Part shown: in pieces, positions 24,540 to 33,143 of the stretch
Numbering within the stretch: position 1 is the first letter of the stretch
How the letters are laid out: every line of letters begins with the position of its first letter
Assembly (NCBI RefSeq): GCF_006783905.1
Contig: NZ_VFPE01000001.1
Location: forward strand, 1,116,001-1,180,000
Direction: 5' to 3'
Origin: Microbacterium kyungheense
Lineage (GTDB): Bacteria; Actinomycetota; Actinomycetes; Actinomycetales; Microbacteriaceae
DNA: 64,000 bases
Translations under genes and position numbers: made by a program
The notes under the pieces: generated by a model
Told to the model about the DNA's origin: nothing
The model's database searches: none
Seen by the model: the letters and a program-made list of their open reading frames with translations, nothing else

Positions 24540-25448
24540 ATGGTCACGGCTCCCGTCCAGTTCGGCCAGCATCCGCCCGCACGGCGGACGCTGCTGCACA
24601 TCAGCGACACGCACCTGCTGGCCGGCAATCCGCCGCTCGGCGGACGCTATGACACCGCCGCGAATCTGCGCCGGGCGCTCGCCGCGGCCGAGGCCACCGG
24701 CATCCATCCTGACGCGGTCGTCTTCACCGGCGACCTGACCGACCTGGGCGAGCCCGAGGCATATCGCGCGCTGCGCGCGGAGGTCGAGCCCTTCGCGGAG
24801 CGGCTGGGCGCACCGGTGGTGTGGGTCGCCGGCAACCACGACGAGCGCCCTGCGCTGCGTCGCGAGCTGCTGGATGTGCCGCCGACGGAGCAGCCGGTGA
24901 CCGGCGTGTGGGACCTCGGCGGCCTGCGCCTGATCGCGCTCGACTCGACCGTGCCCGGCTGGCACCACGGCGACCTCGACACCGCGCAGCTGGAGTGGCT
25001 GCGCGAAGTTCTGGCGACGCCGGCGCCGCTCGGCACGATCCTCGCCATGCACCACCCGCCGCTGCCGTCGCACATCCCGTTCTTCGACATCCTCGAGCTG
25101 CGCGACCAGGGCCGCCTCGCCGAGGTGATCGCAGGCACCGACGTGCGCGCGATCCTCGCGGGGCACCTGCATCACTCGACGAGCGGCACGTTCGCGGGCG
25201 TGCCGGTGAGCGTCGCGGCGGCCACGTGCTACACGATGAACCTCGCTCGTCCCGCCGACGAGGTGAACGGGATGGATGCCGGTCAGTCGTTCCATCTCGT
25301 CCACGTGTACGACGAGACCATCACGCACGCCGTGGTGCCGGTGGTCGAGGCGTCCACGGCGGAGTTCTTCTCGCCGGAGTGGGTGGCGCACATGGCGCGG
25401 CTGACCCCTGAGCAGCGCCTCGAGGAGTTCTCTCGCAAGCGCCGGTGA
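24540..25448 (+). CDS. Calcineurin-like metallophosphoesterase (class III cyclic-nucleotide phosphodiesterase type)
   Basis: 302 residues with the full binuclear metal set: HISDTHLL, VFTGDLTDLG, AGNHDE, AMHHPPLPS and GHLHHS. This ordering fits the CpdA/GpdQ (class III PDE) group that hydrolyses cAMP or glycerophosphodiesters; which one is unknown. No signal peptide. ATG 24540 is six bases after TAATCT (24528-24533), a leaderless start. Confidence 0.88.
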   Translation: MVTAPVQFGQHPPARRTLLHISDTHLLAGNPPLGGRYDTAANLRRALAAAEATGIHPDAVVFTGDLTDLGEPEAYRALRAEVEPFAERLGAPVVWVAGNHDERPALRRELLDVPPTEQPVTGVWDLGGLRLIALDSTVPGWHHGDLDTAQLEWLREVLATPAPLGTILAMHHPPLPSHIPFFDILELRDQGRLAEVIAGTDVRAILAGHLHHSTSGTFAGVPVSVAAATCYTMNLARPADEVNGMDAGQSFHLVHVYDETITHAVVPVVEASTAEFFSPEWVAHMARLTPEQRLEEFSRKRR

Positions 25449-25491
25449 ACCGGCAGCCGGGGCCTCCGCCGCGTACGTTCGGGCACCTCCC

Positions 25492-25537
25492 GCTGTACGC
25501 CGCGTACAGCCCTGGGCGGTCCGCGCGCGGGTAGGGT
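25492..25537 (+). promoter_or_regulatory. aspA promoter with upstream dyad
   Basis: A perfect dyad GCTGTACG-CCG-CGTACAGC (25492-25510) lies just upstream of a TAGGGT -10 box (25532-25537). The predicted start is near 25544, so the dyad covers the -35 region, where a repressor would block RNA polymerase. The regulator is not identified. Confidence 0.55.
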
Positions 25538-25585
25538 CGAAGCAACCCCGCACACCGCTGTGAACGACCCACGAGGACTGCACAC

Positions 25586-27064
25586 ATGGCTCTGGACGCA
25601 ATGACGCGAACCCGCATCGAGACCGATTCCCTGGGATCCCTGGAGATCCCCGCCGACGCGTACTGGGGCATCCACACGGCCCGCGCGCTGGAGAACTTCC
25701 CGATCTCGAAGCGCCCCATCTCGGTGTACCCCGACCTCGTGCGCGGCCTCGCGATGGTGAAGCAGGCCTCGGCGCGCGCCAACCGCGAGATCGGCGTGCT
25801 CGACCCCGAGAAGGCCGACCTCATCGACCGCGCCGCGCAGCTGGTCATCGACGGCGAGCACCACGACCAGTTCGTGGTCGGCGTCATCCAGGGCGGCGCC
25901 GGAACCTCGACCAACATGAACGCGAACGAGGTCATCACCAACATCGCGCTCGAGCTCGCCGGCCGCGAGAAGGGCGACTACGCCTTCCTCTCGCCCATCG
26001 ACGACACCAACCGCAGCCAGTCGACGAACGACGTCTACCCGACGGCGATCAAGGTGGGTCTCGGGCTGGACCTCGCCAGCCTGCTGGAGGAGCTCGACCT
26101 GCTGCGCCGGTCGTTCCTGGCCAAGGCGGTCGAGTTCCACGACGTGCTGAAGGTGGGCCGCACGCAGCTGCAGGACGCCGTGCCCATGACGCTCGGCCAG
26201 GAGTTCCACGGCTTCGCGACCACCCTCGGCTACGACCACCAGCGGCTCACCGAGAACGCCTACCTCCTGTACGAGGTCAACATGGGCGCGACGGCCATCG
26301 GCACCGGCATCACGACGCATCCGAGCTATGCCCCGGCGGTGCTGAAGCACCTGCGCGAGATCTCGGGGCTCGACCTTGCGACGGCCACGGACCTCGTCGA
26401 GGCCACGAGCGACACCGGATCGTTCATGTCGTTCTCGTCCTCGCTCAAGCGCAACGCGATCAAGCTGTCGAAGATCTGCAACGACCTGCGTCTGCTCTCT
26501 TCCGGGCCGCAGGCGGGGCTCGGTGAGATCAATCTCCCGGCGCGTCAGGCCGGCTCCAGCATCATGCCGGGCAAGGTGAACCCGGTGATCCCCGAGGTCG
26601 TCAACCAGGTCGCGTTCGCCGTGGCCGGCTCCGACCTCACGGTGACGATGGCGGTCGAGGGCGGGCAGCTGCAGCTGAACGCGTTCGAGCCGGTGATCGC
26701 GCACTCGATCTTCCAGTCCATCACGTGGCTGCGCCAGGCGATGTACACGCTCCGCGTCAACTGCGTCGACGGCATCACCGCGAACCGCGAGCGCCTCGGC
26801 GCGATGGTCGGCTCGTCGGTCGGGGTCATCACCGCGCTCACCCCGTTCATCGGGTACGCGGCCGCCGCGGCGCTCGCCAAGACCGCCCTGCTGACCGGGC
26901 GCAGCGTCGCCGACCTGGTCGTCGAGGCCGGGCTGATGTCGAGCGACGAGGTGGCCAAGCAGCTGTCGCCCGCCCGCCTGTCGGGCCTGGAGACGGTGAC
27001 CGCCGCCATCCCGGTGGTGCAGGCCGCCGAAGACATCGTCTCGTCCGACAACCTCTCGCGCTGA
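25586..27064 (+). CDS. aspA: Aspartate ammonia-lyase
   Basis: 492 residues of the aspartase/fumarase superfamily. Evidence: GGAGTSTNMNANEVI, TNDVYPTAIKV, the GSSIMPGKVNP catalytic loop and GGQLQLNAFEP. The TSTNMNAN and NDVYPTA variants point to aspartase (aspartate to fumarate plus ammonia) over FumC. It feeds amino-acid carbon to the TCA cycle. ATG 25586 has ACGAGGA upstream. It is followed by a hairpin at 27071-27108. Confidence 0.92.
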   Translation: MALDAMTRTRIETDSLGSLEIPADAYWGIHTARALENFPISKRPISVYPDLVRGLAMVKQASARANREIGVLDPEKADLIDRAAQLVIDGEHHDQFVVGVIQGGAGTSTNMNANEVITNIALELAGREKGDYAFLSPIDDTNRSQSTNDVYPTAIKVGLGLDLASLLEELDLLRRSFLAKAVEFHDVLKVGRTQLQDAVPMTLGQEFHGFATTLGYDHQRLTENAYLLYEVNMGATAIGTGITTHPSYAPAVLKHLREISGLDLATATDLVEATSDTGSFMSFSSSLKRNAIKLSKICNDLRLLSSGPQAGLGEINLPARQAGSSIMPGKVNPVIPEVVNQVAFAVAGSDLTVTMAVEGGQLQLNAFEPVIAHSIFQSITWLRQAMYTLRVNCVDGITANRERLGAMVGSSVGVITALTPFIGYAAAAALAKTALLTGRSVADLVVEAGLMSSDEVAKQLSPARLSGLETVTAAIPVVQAAEDIVSSDNLSR

Positions 27065-27070
27065 GGCCCG

Positions 27071-27108
27071 ATCGGCCGCAATGGGGAATCATCCCCGGCG
27101 CGGCCGAT
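27071..27108. terminator. Two-part hairpin after aspA
   Basis: Stem ATCGGCCGC/GCGGCCGAT (27071-27079, 27100-27108) encloses a second stem GGGGA/TCCCC (27083-27087, 27092-27096). It is seven bases after the aspA stop. Confidence 0.65.
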
Positions 27109-27168
27109 TGCCCCGGGTGTGTGACTGCCGCTACGGTCATGCAGAGTCACATGCGAGAGGAAACCCAC

Positions 27169-27831
27169 ATGAGCGACCCCCAGAACCCCGTCGACCCGGC
27201 GCCGCAGCCGCCCGAGGCGCCCGCGGCCGACGCCGCTCCGGCGGCGCCCGAGGCTCCGGCCTACGAGGCACCCGAGGCGTCGGCTGCTCCCGCGGCCGAG
27301 CCTGCCGCTCCGGCGTACGAGGCGCCCGCCGCGCCCGCGGCCGAGCCTGCCGCTCCGGCGTACGAGGCGCCCGCCGCGCCCGCTGCGGAGGCCGCCGCCC
27401 CCGCGTATGGCGCCGCGCCGCCCGCGCCGCCGGCCTACGGCGCTCCTGCCTATGGCGCGCCGGCCGATCCCGCCGCCGCTCCCGCGTACGCCGCGGCTCC
27501 GCCCGCCCCGTACGGCGCCCCGGCGCCCGGCGCCCCGGTTCCCGGCAAGACCCTCGGCATCGTCGCGCTCGTGGTCGTCTTCTTCGCGTCGCTCATCGGC
27601 CTGATCCTCGGCTACGTCGCCCGCTCGCAGAGCAAGAAGGCCGGCGTCCCGAACACGCCCGCGAAGGTTGCGATCATCCTGGGCTGGATCTTCCTCGTCC
27701 TCAGCATCATCGCGACGATCATCATCACGATCGTCGTGGTCAACGGCGCCATCGCGCTGCAGCAGCTGTGCGACGGCATGGAGCCCGGCACGTACCCGCT
27801 CTCCACCGGCGGCACGATCACCTGCGACTGA
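27169..27831 (+). CDS. Pro/Ala-rich membrane protein with DUF4190-like domain
   Basis: 220 residues. The first ~125 are a low-complexity Pro/Ala/Tyr/Glu region including two exact 15-residue repeats (AAEPAAPAYEAPAAP). The C-terminal part has two close membrane segments around a GLILGYVARSQSKKAG loop, as in DUF4190 proteins, then a short exterior with two Cys (LCDGMEPGTYPL...ITCD). Likely a cell-envelope protein of unknown role. ATG 27169 has GAGAGG upstream; a TACGGT -10 is at 27132-27137. Confidence 0.8.
   Translation: MSDPQNPVDPAPQPPEAPAADAAPAAPEAPAYEAPEASAAPAAEPAAPAYEAPAAPAAEPAAPAYEAPAAPAAEAAAPAYGAAPPAPPAYGAPAYGAPADPAAAPAYAAAPPAPYGAPAPGAPVPGKTLGIVALVVVFFASLIGLILGYVARSQSKKAGVPNTPAKVAIILGWIFLVLSIIATIIITIVVVNGAIALQQLCDGMEPGTYPLSTGGTITCD
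27292..27381 (+). repeat. Perfect 45-base tandem duplication in coding sequence
   Basis: Bases 27292-27336 and 27337-27381 are identical. A third, diverged unit follows. The 100% identity suggests recent slippage; the unit is 15 codons so the frame is kept. Confidence 0.9.
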
Positions 27832-27844
27832 CCCGCTGACGCCG

Positions 27845-27876
27845 CGAAGCCCCTCTCCGTCCGGAGAGGGGCTTCG
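27845..27876. terminator. Strong terminator between the DUF4190-like gene and the FAH gene
   Basis: A 14-bp perfect stem (27845-27858 with 27863-27876, arm CGAAGCCCCTCTCC), loop GTCC, followed by TCGTTCC. It stands between convergent genes and can work in both directions. Confidence 0.88.
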
Positions 27877-27907
27877 TCGTTCCGCGACGCGGTGGCCGCG
27901 GCATCCG

Positions 27908-28771
27908 TCAATCGAGGATGCGGCAGTGGGTGGTCAGCGCACCGATCCCGTCGATGCCGACGGTGACGGTGGAGCGGTCGCGCAGGAACACCTGCGGGTC
28001 GCGCGAATAGCCGGCACCGCCGGGGCTGCCCGTCGAGATGAGCGTGCCGGGCAGCAGCGTGGCCGATCGCGACAGGTGCGACACGAGGGTCGCGACGGGG
28101 CGGACCATCTGCGCCGTCGTGGCGTCCTGCAGCGTCGTGCCGTCCAGCACCGTCCAGATGTGCAGCGACTGCGGGTCGGGGACCTCGTCGCGCGTGACGA
28201 CGAACGGCCCCGTCGGCGTGAAGCCGTCGAACGACTTGCAGCGCGACCACTGCGCCTCGGAGTACTGGATGTCGCGCGCCGTGATGTCGTTGACCACGGT
28301 GTACCCCCACACGTGCTCGAGCGCGTGCTCGGGGTCGACGTCCTTCGCTGGCGTGCCGATGATGACGCCGAGCTCGGCCTCGTAGTCGACGGATTCGCTG
28401 AGCGATCGCGGCCAGCTCGTGGTGCTGTCGTGGGCCGCGAGCGAGTTGGGCCACAGCACGAACACCGTCGGCGTCGAGTCGGTCTTGAGCCCGAGCTCAC
28501 TGGAGTGGGCGGCGTAGTTGAGGCCGATCGCCAGGATGACCGGCGGCGTCAGCAGCGCCGACGCGAACCGGGCGGAATCCAGTGGATGCCGCACGCCGCG
28601 GTCGGCGGCATCCCGAACCCGATCGAGCAGGCCGTCGCCCCCGGCGATCAGCTGCTCGAGGGTCCCGGGCGCGCCGTCGAACAGCTCGTCGACGAACACG
28701 GCGTCCTCGCCGTCCACCAGGACGAGCCGCGGCAGGGCGCTGCCGGGCGGGACGACGTGGGCGAAGCGCAT
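27908..28771 (-). CDS. Fumarylacetoacetate hydrolase (FAH) family protein
   Basis: 287 residues with the FAH fold: IGLNYAAHSSE, metal-binding DYEAELGVIIG, GYTVVNDITARDIQ and TGPFVVTRDEV. Members hydrolyse or decarboxylate acylpyruvates and related aromatic breakdown products; the substrate here is open. Its ATG is six bases after TAGGTT (28778-28783, minus strand), a leaderless start. It is divergent from the PrsW gene, which is also leaderless. Confidence 0.88.
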   Translation of the reverse strand: MRFAHVVPPGSALPRLVLVDGEDAVFVDELFDGAPGTLEQLIAGGDGLLDRVRDAADRGVRHPLDSARFASALLTPPVILAIGLNYAAHSSELGLKTDSTPTVFVLWPNSLAAHDSTTSWPRSLSESVDYEAELGVIIGTPAKDVDPEHALEHVWGYTVVNDITARDIQYSEAQWSRCKSFDGFTPTGPFVVTRDEVPDPQSLHIWTVLDGTTLQDATTAQMVRPVATLVSHLSRSATLLPGTLISTGSPGGAGYSRDPQVFLRDRSTVTVGIDGIGALTTHCRILD

Positions 28772-28865
28772 GCCCCCAACCTACTCGGAGCGCCCCGCGC
28801 CGGGGCCGTCCACAGGACGCGTCGCGGAGTGCGCCGTCGTCCGTGCCCGCCCCTAGGCTGTGCGC

Positions 28866-30089
28866 ATGACGCTTGATCCCGGTGCCGCTCCTCAGCGGCC
28901 CTCGCTCACGCCCCCGGAGTTCCCCTCGGCGTTCGCGCAGCCGCACTACGCCGCACCCGCCGCCATCACCCCGCCGGTGACCTCGCCGGCTCCGGTGCCG
29001 GTGGCGGCCGAGGCTCCGCGGCGGGGGAGCACGGCGACGATCTGGGTCGTCGGCGTTCTCGTGCTCGTGCTCGTGGGTCTCATCGGCTACTTCCTCAACG
29101 CGCTCGGGCCCGGCGCGTCGCTGGTGGGCATGATCCTCGCCGTCGTGCCGCTCGTGGGGGTCTGGTTCGCCGTGCGTCTCGTCGACCGGTGGGAGCCGGA
29201 ACCGCGCGGACTGCTGCTGCTCGCCGTGGGGTGGGGCGCGATCGCGGCGGTGGGCATCGCGCTGGGCGTCGACTGGGTGCTCACGCTGCTGTTCGGCGTG
29301 CGCAGCGGCGTCGGCGAAGTGCTGCAGACCGTCGTGCAGGCACCGGTCGTGGAGGAGTTCGCGAAGGGCCTCGGCGTCTTCCTCATCTTCGCGATCGCCC
29401 GGCGCTCGTTCGACGGCCCCGTCGACGGCGTCGTCTACGGTGCGCTCGTCGGCGCCGGCTTCGCGTTCACCGAGAACATCCAGTACTTCGCGGTCAGCTT
29501 CATCGAGGGCGGCGCGGTCGAGACCTCGACCACGTTCTTCCTGCGCGGCATCCTGTCGCCGTTCGCGCACGTCATGTTCACCAGCGTGACCGGCTTCGCG
29601 CTCGGCCTCGCGGCGCGGCGGGGACTCACGGCGGGCCAGGCGGTCGGGCCGTGGCTCGTGGGGCTCGCCGGAGCGATCGCTTTGCACGCGTTCTGGAACG
29701 GCTCGGCGGCCTTCGGCAACTTCTTCGTGCTGTATCTGACCCTGCAGGTGCCGCTGTTCGTCGGGTTCATCCTCGGCATCGTCGCGCTGCGACGCGAAGA
29801 AGCGCGGCTCACCCGGCGCCGGCTGGGCGACTACGCGGCGGCAGGCTGGTTCACGCCGCAGGAGGTCGACATGCTCGCGACGTCCGCCGGGCGCAAGAGC
29901 GCCATGGCGTGGGCCGCGACGCTGCGCGGCGACCGCCGGCCGATGATGCGCTCGTTCATCTCCGACGCCACGGCGCTCGCCGCGACGCGTCAGCGGGCGC
30001 TCACCGGCCGTGACCCGCAGGCGGCGGCGCAGGAGCATCATCTGCTCGAGCGGATCGTCTCGACGCGCGCGGCGATGTTCGCGCCGTGA
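28866..30089 (+). CDS. PrsW-family intramembrane metalloprotease
   Basis: 407 residues, about eight membrane segments after a Pro/Ala-rich cytosolic N-terminus (1-55). PrsW hallmarks: VVEEFAKGLGVF (metal-linked Glu pair), DGVVYGALVGAGFAFTENIQYF, FAHVMFTSVTGFALG and LHAFWNGS. In Bacillus, PrsW cuts an anti-sigma factor; no such gene is next to this one. ATG 28866 lies six bases after TAGGCT (28854-28859), leaderless. Confidence 0.9.
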   Translation: MTLDPGAAPQRPSLTPPEFPSAFAQPHYAAPAAITPPVTSPAPVPVAAEAPRRGSTATIWVVGVLVLVLVGLIGYFLNALGPGASLVGMILAVVPLVGVWFAVRLVDRWEPEPRGLLLLAVGWGAIAAVGIALGVDWVLTLLFGVRSGVGEVLQTVVQAPVVEEFAKGLGVFLIFAIARRSFDGPVDGVVYGALVGAGFAFTENIQYFAVSFIEGGAVETSTTFFLRGILSPFAHVMFTSVTGFALGLAARRGLTAGQAVGPWLVGLAGAIALHAFWNGSAAFGNFFVLYLTLQVPLFVGFILGIVALRREEARLTRRRLGDYAAAGWFTPQEVDMLATSAGRKSAMAWAATLRGDRRPMMRSFISDATALAATRQRALTGRDPQAAAQEHHLLERIVSTRAAMFAP

Positions 30090-30119
30090 GTGCCGTCCGC
30101 GCGGACGCCCTCACGTCCC

Positions 30120-30186
30120 GCAGACGAACTCAGCGCTCGGTGCCGCGGCGATGCCTGCGTGACTCCCGAGCGCTGAGCTGATCTGC
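30120..30186. repeat. Intergenic palindrome between the PrsW and FKBP genes
   Basis: Arms 30120-30140 and 30166-30186 match at 18 of 21 positions, with a perfect 12-base core (CTCAGCGCTCGG). It lies 31 bases after the PrsW stop, between same-strand genes, so it may terminate PrsW transcription. Its size is like the other large palindromes. Confidence 0.7.
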
Positions 30187-30291
30187 CACCAGGATGCCGG
30201 GTGCCCGGCGCGGGTGTCAAGGGACCTTGTCCGGTTCCCCTGAGGGCGAACCCGCACTGCGATCGCGGTCGGGGGATGGTTGGATGGTGGC

Positions 30292-30660
30292 ATGACTGAC
30301 GACCGCACCAAGCCCGAGATCGACGCACCCGCGGGCCCCGCGCCCGCCGAGCTCGTCGTCCGCGACATCGTCGTGGGCGACGGCGCCGAGGCCAAGCCCG
30401 GCGACACCGTGACCGTCCACTACGTGGGCGTCGAGTACGAGACCGGCGAGGAGTTCGACTCGTCGTGGAACCGCGGCGAGAGCATCCAGTTCCCCCTGCG
30501 CGGACTCATCCAGGGGTGGCAGGACGGCATCCCCGGCATGAAGGAGGGCGGCCGTCGTGAGCTCGTCATCCCGCCGCACCTGGCGTACGGCCCGGCCGGC
30601 GGTCACTTCCTCGGCGGCAAGACGCTGATCTTCGTCATCGACCTCATCAAGGTCGGCTGA
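30292..30660 (+). CDS. FKBP-type peptidyl-prolyl cis-trans isomerase
   Basis: 122 residues, single FKBP domain: VTVHYVGVEYETGEEFDSSW, IQFPLRGLIQGWQDGIPGMKEGGRRELVIPPHLAYG and LIFVIDLI. No signal peptide, so cytosolic folding helper. ATG 30292 is six bases after TTGGAT, a poor -10 at the leaderless distance. A strong terminator follows. Confidence 0.93.
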   Translation: MTDDRTKPEIDAPAGPAPAELVVRDIVVGDGAEAKPGDTVTVHYVGVEYETGEEFDSSWNRGESIQFPLRGLIQGWQDGIPGMKEGGRRELVIPPHLAYGPAGGHFLGGKTLIFVIDLIKVG

Positions 30661-30688
30661 ACTCAGAAGCCAGACCCGTATCGACCTG

Positions 30689-30726
30689 AAGGGAGTGGAT
30701 GCCGCGTGCGCGGCATCCACTCCCTT
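30689..30726. terminator. Bidirectional terminator between FKBP and the NAD(P)-binding gene
   Basis: An 18-bp perfect stem (30689-30706 with 30709-30726) with AAGGG at the base, giving CCCTT at the end. The core is GTGGATGCCGCG. Confidence 0.88.
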
Positions 30727-30741
30727 CGGCGTTCCGCGGGC

Positions 30742-31389
30742 TCAGCCCGAGACGGACACCGTCCGCCCGATGAGGTCGGGTCGCTCCAGCAGATCGGCGT
30801 GGACTTGCGCGACGCCCTTGCGGGTCACCTTGTGACGCCTGGTGCTGCCGTCCGTCGACGTGAAGTGCTCCGCCGACCCGTCGTCGGTGAGGTGGACGGG
30901 CTGGACGAAGGTCCAGTCGAGCTCCGACCCTCGCAGCATGCTCTCCTGCAGTTCGGTGTCGAAGATCTGCGGCTTGATCAGCAGAGCGAACAGGATGCGG
31001 TCGACGAGGCCGAGACGATCGCGCGTCTCGCCGACGCCGTAGGAGGACTGGACGATGACCCGGCGGACGCCGTGCGCCCGGGCCACCCGGATGATCTCGG
31101 CCGTCGCCCGCGAGCGCACGTCGGCCGGTGTTCCGACGGGTCCGCGCAGCCGGACGCGCAGCGCCGGCTCCGAGATGCCGAGGATCACGATGACGGCATC
31201 GTGACCGGGCAGGACCCGCTCGACGGTGGCGGGGTCGGTGGCGTCTGCGTCGATGCGCACGAGACCCGCGGCCGCAGGGAGCGCGGTGGCGCGGCGCGCG
31301 AGCGCCGTCACGGTGTGACCGCGCGTCAGCAGGGCCTCGCAGGCGGCGCGGCCCGATCCGCCGGTGGCGCCGATGACCAGGATGTTCAT
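30742..31389 (-). CDS. NAD(P)H-binding (atypical short-chain reductase/NmrA-like) protein
   Basis: 215 residues starting MNILVIGATGGSGRAACEALLTRGHTVTALARR, a Rossmann dinucleotide site (GATGGSG). VIVILGIS and VRRVIVQSSYGVGETRD follow. It resembles NAD(P)-binding flavin-reductase/NmrA-type proteins, which may be sensors or reductases. ATG 31389 has GAGGAG upstream. It is divergent from an AraC regulator that probably controls it. Confidence 0.85.
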   Translation of the reverse strand: MNILVIGATGGSGRAACEALLTRGHTVTALARRATALPAAAGLVRIDADATDPATVERVLPGHDAVIVILGISEPALRVRLRGPVGTPADVRSRATAEIIRVARAHGVRRVIVQSSYGVGETRDRLGLVDRILFALLIKPQIFDTELQESMLRGSELDWTFVQPVHLTDDGSAEHFTSTDGSTRRHKVTRKGVAQVHADLLERPDLIGRTVSVSG

Positions 31390-31454
31390 GATGTCTCCTC
31401 GCTTCGCTGATCGCTCTGATCGCTGTGTGATCGACACTGGCAGGCCACGCCAGG

Positions 31455-31495
31455 ATGATCTATCGTCAGGGATACGGAAACCATGATCGATCGTC
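31455..31495 (+). promoter_or_regulatory. Direct repeats in the AraC/NAD(P)-binding divergent promoter
   Basis: ATGATCTATCGTC (31455-31467) and ATGATCGATCGTC (31483-31495) are a 13-base direct repeat with one difference, spaced 28 bases start to start. AraC-family proteins usually bind such direct half-sites. The second copy ends 12 bases before the AraC GTG. Confidence 0.65.
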
Positions 31496-31507
31496 CGGGA
31501 GGCCTGT

Positions 31508-32455
31508 GTGACGACCGTCTTGCCGTGGGAGCAGTCGGAGCCCCTCACGGACGCGCTGTACCAGCTCCGGATGCGCGGCGCGTTCTACTCCTGGACCGAG
31601 GCGTCGGGTGAGGTCGCCGTCACGATGCCGCAGTTCCCCGAGACCCTGAGTTTCCACATCGTGGCGCGCGGGGCCGCGTTCCTCGAGGTCGAGGGCGAGC
31701 CGCCGATCCGGCTGGCCGCCGGCGAGCTCGCGCTCGTTCCTCGCGGCATCGACCATCGTGTGGCGACAATCCCCGGTGCCCCGGTCGCCGGCCGCGCCGA
31801 TCTGCTGCCGCAGACGATGCTCGGCGAGTCCTTCTCGGTCCTCACCCTCGGAGCGGACGGCGACGCGCCTGATGTCGCCATGCTCTGCGGCGTGATGGCC
31901 TTCGACTCGCCCGCGGTGCAGGACATGCTCGCGGTGCTGCCCCGCGTGGTGCGGGTCGACTCGTCGCGGCATCCGATGATGGCGGCACTCGTCCCGCTGC
32001 TGGCGGGCGAGCTCAGGGACCCGAGGCCCGGCGGCGAGGCTGTCGCGACGCGTCTGGCCGACGTGCTCGTGGTCGAGACGGTGCGCGCGTGGCTCGACGA
32101 GGAGCCGGAGGATGCCACCGGCTGGCTCGCCGCGCTGCGCGACCCGCAGCTCGGACGCGCCATCGCGGCCATCCACCGGGATCCCGGTCACCCCTGGACG
32201 CTCTCCGAGCTGGCGCGGTGCGCCGTCATGTCGCGTTCGGTGTTCGCGGCGCGGTTCACCGCAGTGGTCGGCGAGCCGGCGATGACGTACGTGACGGCGG
32301 CACGGATGCGGGCGGCGCGATCGATGCTGGCCAGGGGCGAGGCCGTGGCCGCGGTCGCCGCGGCGCACGGCTACGGGTCCGAAGCGGCGTTCAGCCGCGC
32401 CTTCACACGCACCACCGGGCTCACGCCGGGTCGCGTGCGCCGCGCTCTCGTGTGA
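31508..32455 (+). CDS. AraC-family transcriptional regulator with cupin sensor
   Basis: 315 residues. The N-terminal half is a cupin_6-type sensor (AFLEVEGEPPIRLAAGELALVPRGIDHRV). The C-terminal ~100 residues are the double helix-turn-helix (LSELARCAVMSRSVFAARFTAVVGEPAMTYVTAARM, then VAAAHGYGSEAAFSRAFTRTTGLTPG). Divergent to the NAD(P)-binding gene, the usual arrangement for AraC proteins controlling a neighbouring reductase or oxidoreductase. GTG 31508 is used. Confidence 0.92.
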   Translation: MTTVLPWEQSEPLTDALYQLRMRGAFYSWTEASGEVAVTMPQFPETLSFHIVARGAAFLEVEGEPPIRLAAGELALVPRGIDHRVATIPGAPVAGRADLLPQTMLGESFSVLTLGADGDAPDVAMLCGVMAFDSPAVQDMLAVLPRVVRVDSSRHPMMAALVPLLAGELRDPRPGGEAVATRLADVLVVETVRAWLDEEPEDATGWLAALRDPQLGRAIAAIHRDPGHPWTLSELARCAVMSRSVFAARFTAVVGEPAMTYVTAARMRAARSMLARGEAVAAVAAAHGYGSEAAFSRAFTRTTGLTPGRVRRALV

Positions 32456-32474
32456 GCCGCACCCGCGTCGCCGG

Positions 32475-32494
32475 TATTCTATTCATGGGAATAG
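32475..32494 (+). promoter_or_regulatory. yceI promoter with overlapping dyad
   Basis: A TATTCT -10 box (32475-32480) is followed by the perfect dyad CTATTC-ATGG-GAATAG (32479-32494), which would cover the transcript start near 32487. That is a typical repressor position. The repressor is not identified; the leader to ATG 32566 is about 80 bases. Confidence 0.6.
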
Positions 32495-32565
32495 ATGCGC
32501 GGACAGCCGCGTTCCACCCTGCAATGCCGCCGCGGCGGCCGCCCAACGACACGAAGGAAGAACCC

Positions 32566-33129
32566 ATGACCGACGCCACGACGATCGACATCCCCGGCTA
32601 CCGCACCGGCACCTGGGTGCTGGACCCCGCCCACAGCGAGGTGACCTTCAGCGTCCGCCACATGATGATCTCGAAGGTGCGCGGCACGTTCGGCATGAAG
32701 AGCGCGACGCTCGTCGCCCCCGAGAACCCGCTGGAGGCCAAGGTCGAGGCGAGCGTCGATGTGACCTCGGTCGACACGAAGGACGAGGCGCGCGACAACC
32801 ACCTGCGCTCGGCCGACTTCTTCGACGTCGAGAACCACCCGACGATGGAGTTCCGCTCCACCGGCACGCGCGTCGAGGACGGCGACTTCCTCGTCGACGG
32901 TGACCTCACCATCCGCGGCATCACCAAGCCCGTCACGTTCGAGTTCGAGTTCGGCGGCTTCGGCGTCGACCCGTGGGGCAACTACAAGGCCGGTGCGACG
33001 GCCAAGACCGTCGTGAACCGCGAGGAGTTCGGCCTCACGTGGAACGCCGCGCTCGAGACCGGCGGAGTCCTCGTCGGCAAGGACATCACGATCACGCTCG
33101 ACCTGCAGGGCGCGCACCAGCCCGCCTGA
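32566..33129 (+). CDS. YceI-family lipid-binding beta-barrel protein
   Basis: 187 residues with the YceI pattern: GTWVLDPAHSEVTFSVRHMMISKVRGTF, EASVDVTSVDTKDEARDNHLRSADFFDVENHPTMEFRS and DLTIRGITKPVTFEFEF. YceI proteins hold isoprenoid or fatty chains in a lipocalin-like barrel. There is no signal peptide, so cytosolic. GAAGGAAG precedes ATG 32566. Confidence 0.92.
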   Translation: MTDATTIDIPGYRTGTWVLDPAHSEVTFSVRHMMISKVRGTFGMKSATLVAPENPLEAKVEASVDVTSVDTKDEARDNHLRSADFFDVENHPTMEFRSTGTRVEDGDFLVDGDLTIRGITKPVTFEFEFGGFGVDPWGNYKAGATAKTVVNREEFGLTWNAALETGGVLVGKDITITLDLQGAHQPA

Positions 33130-33143
33130 TCGCGCGGACCTTC

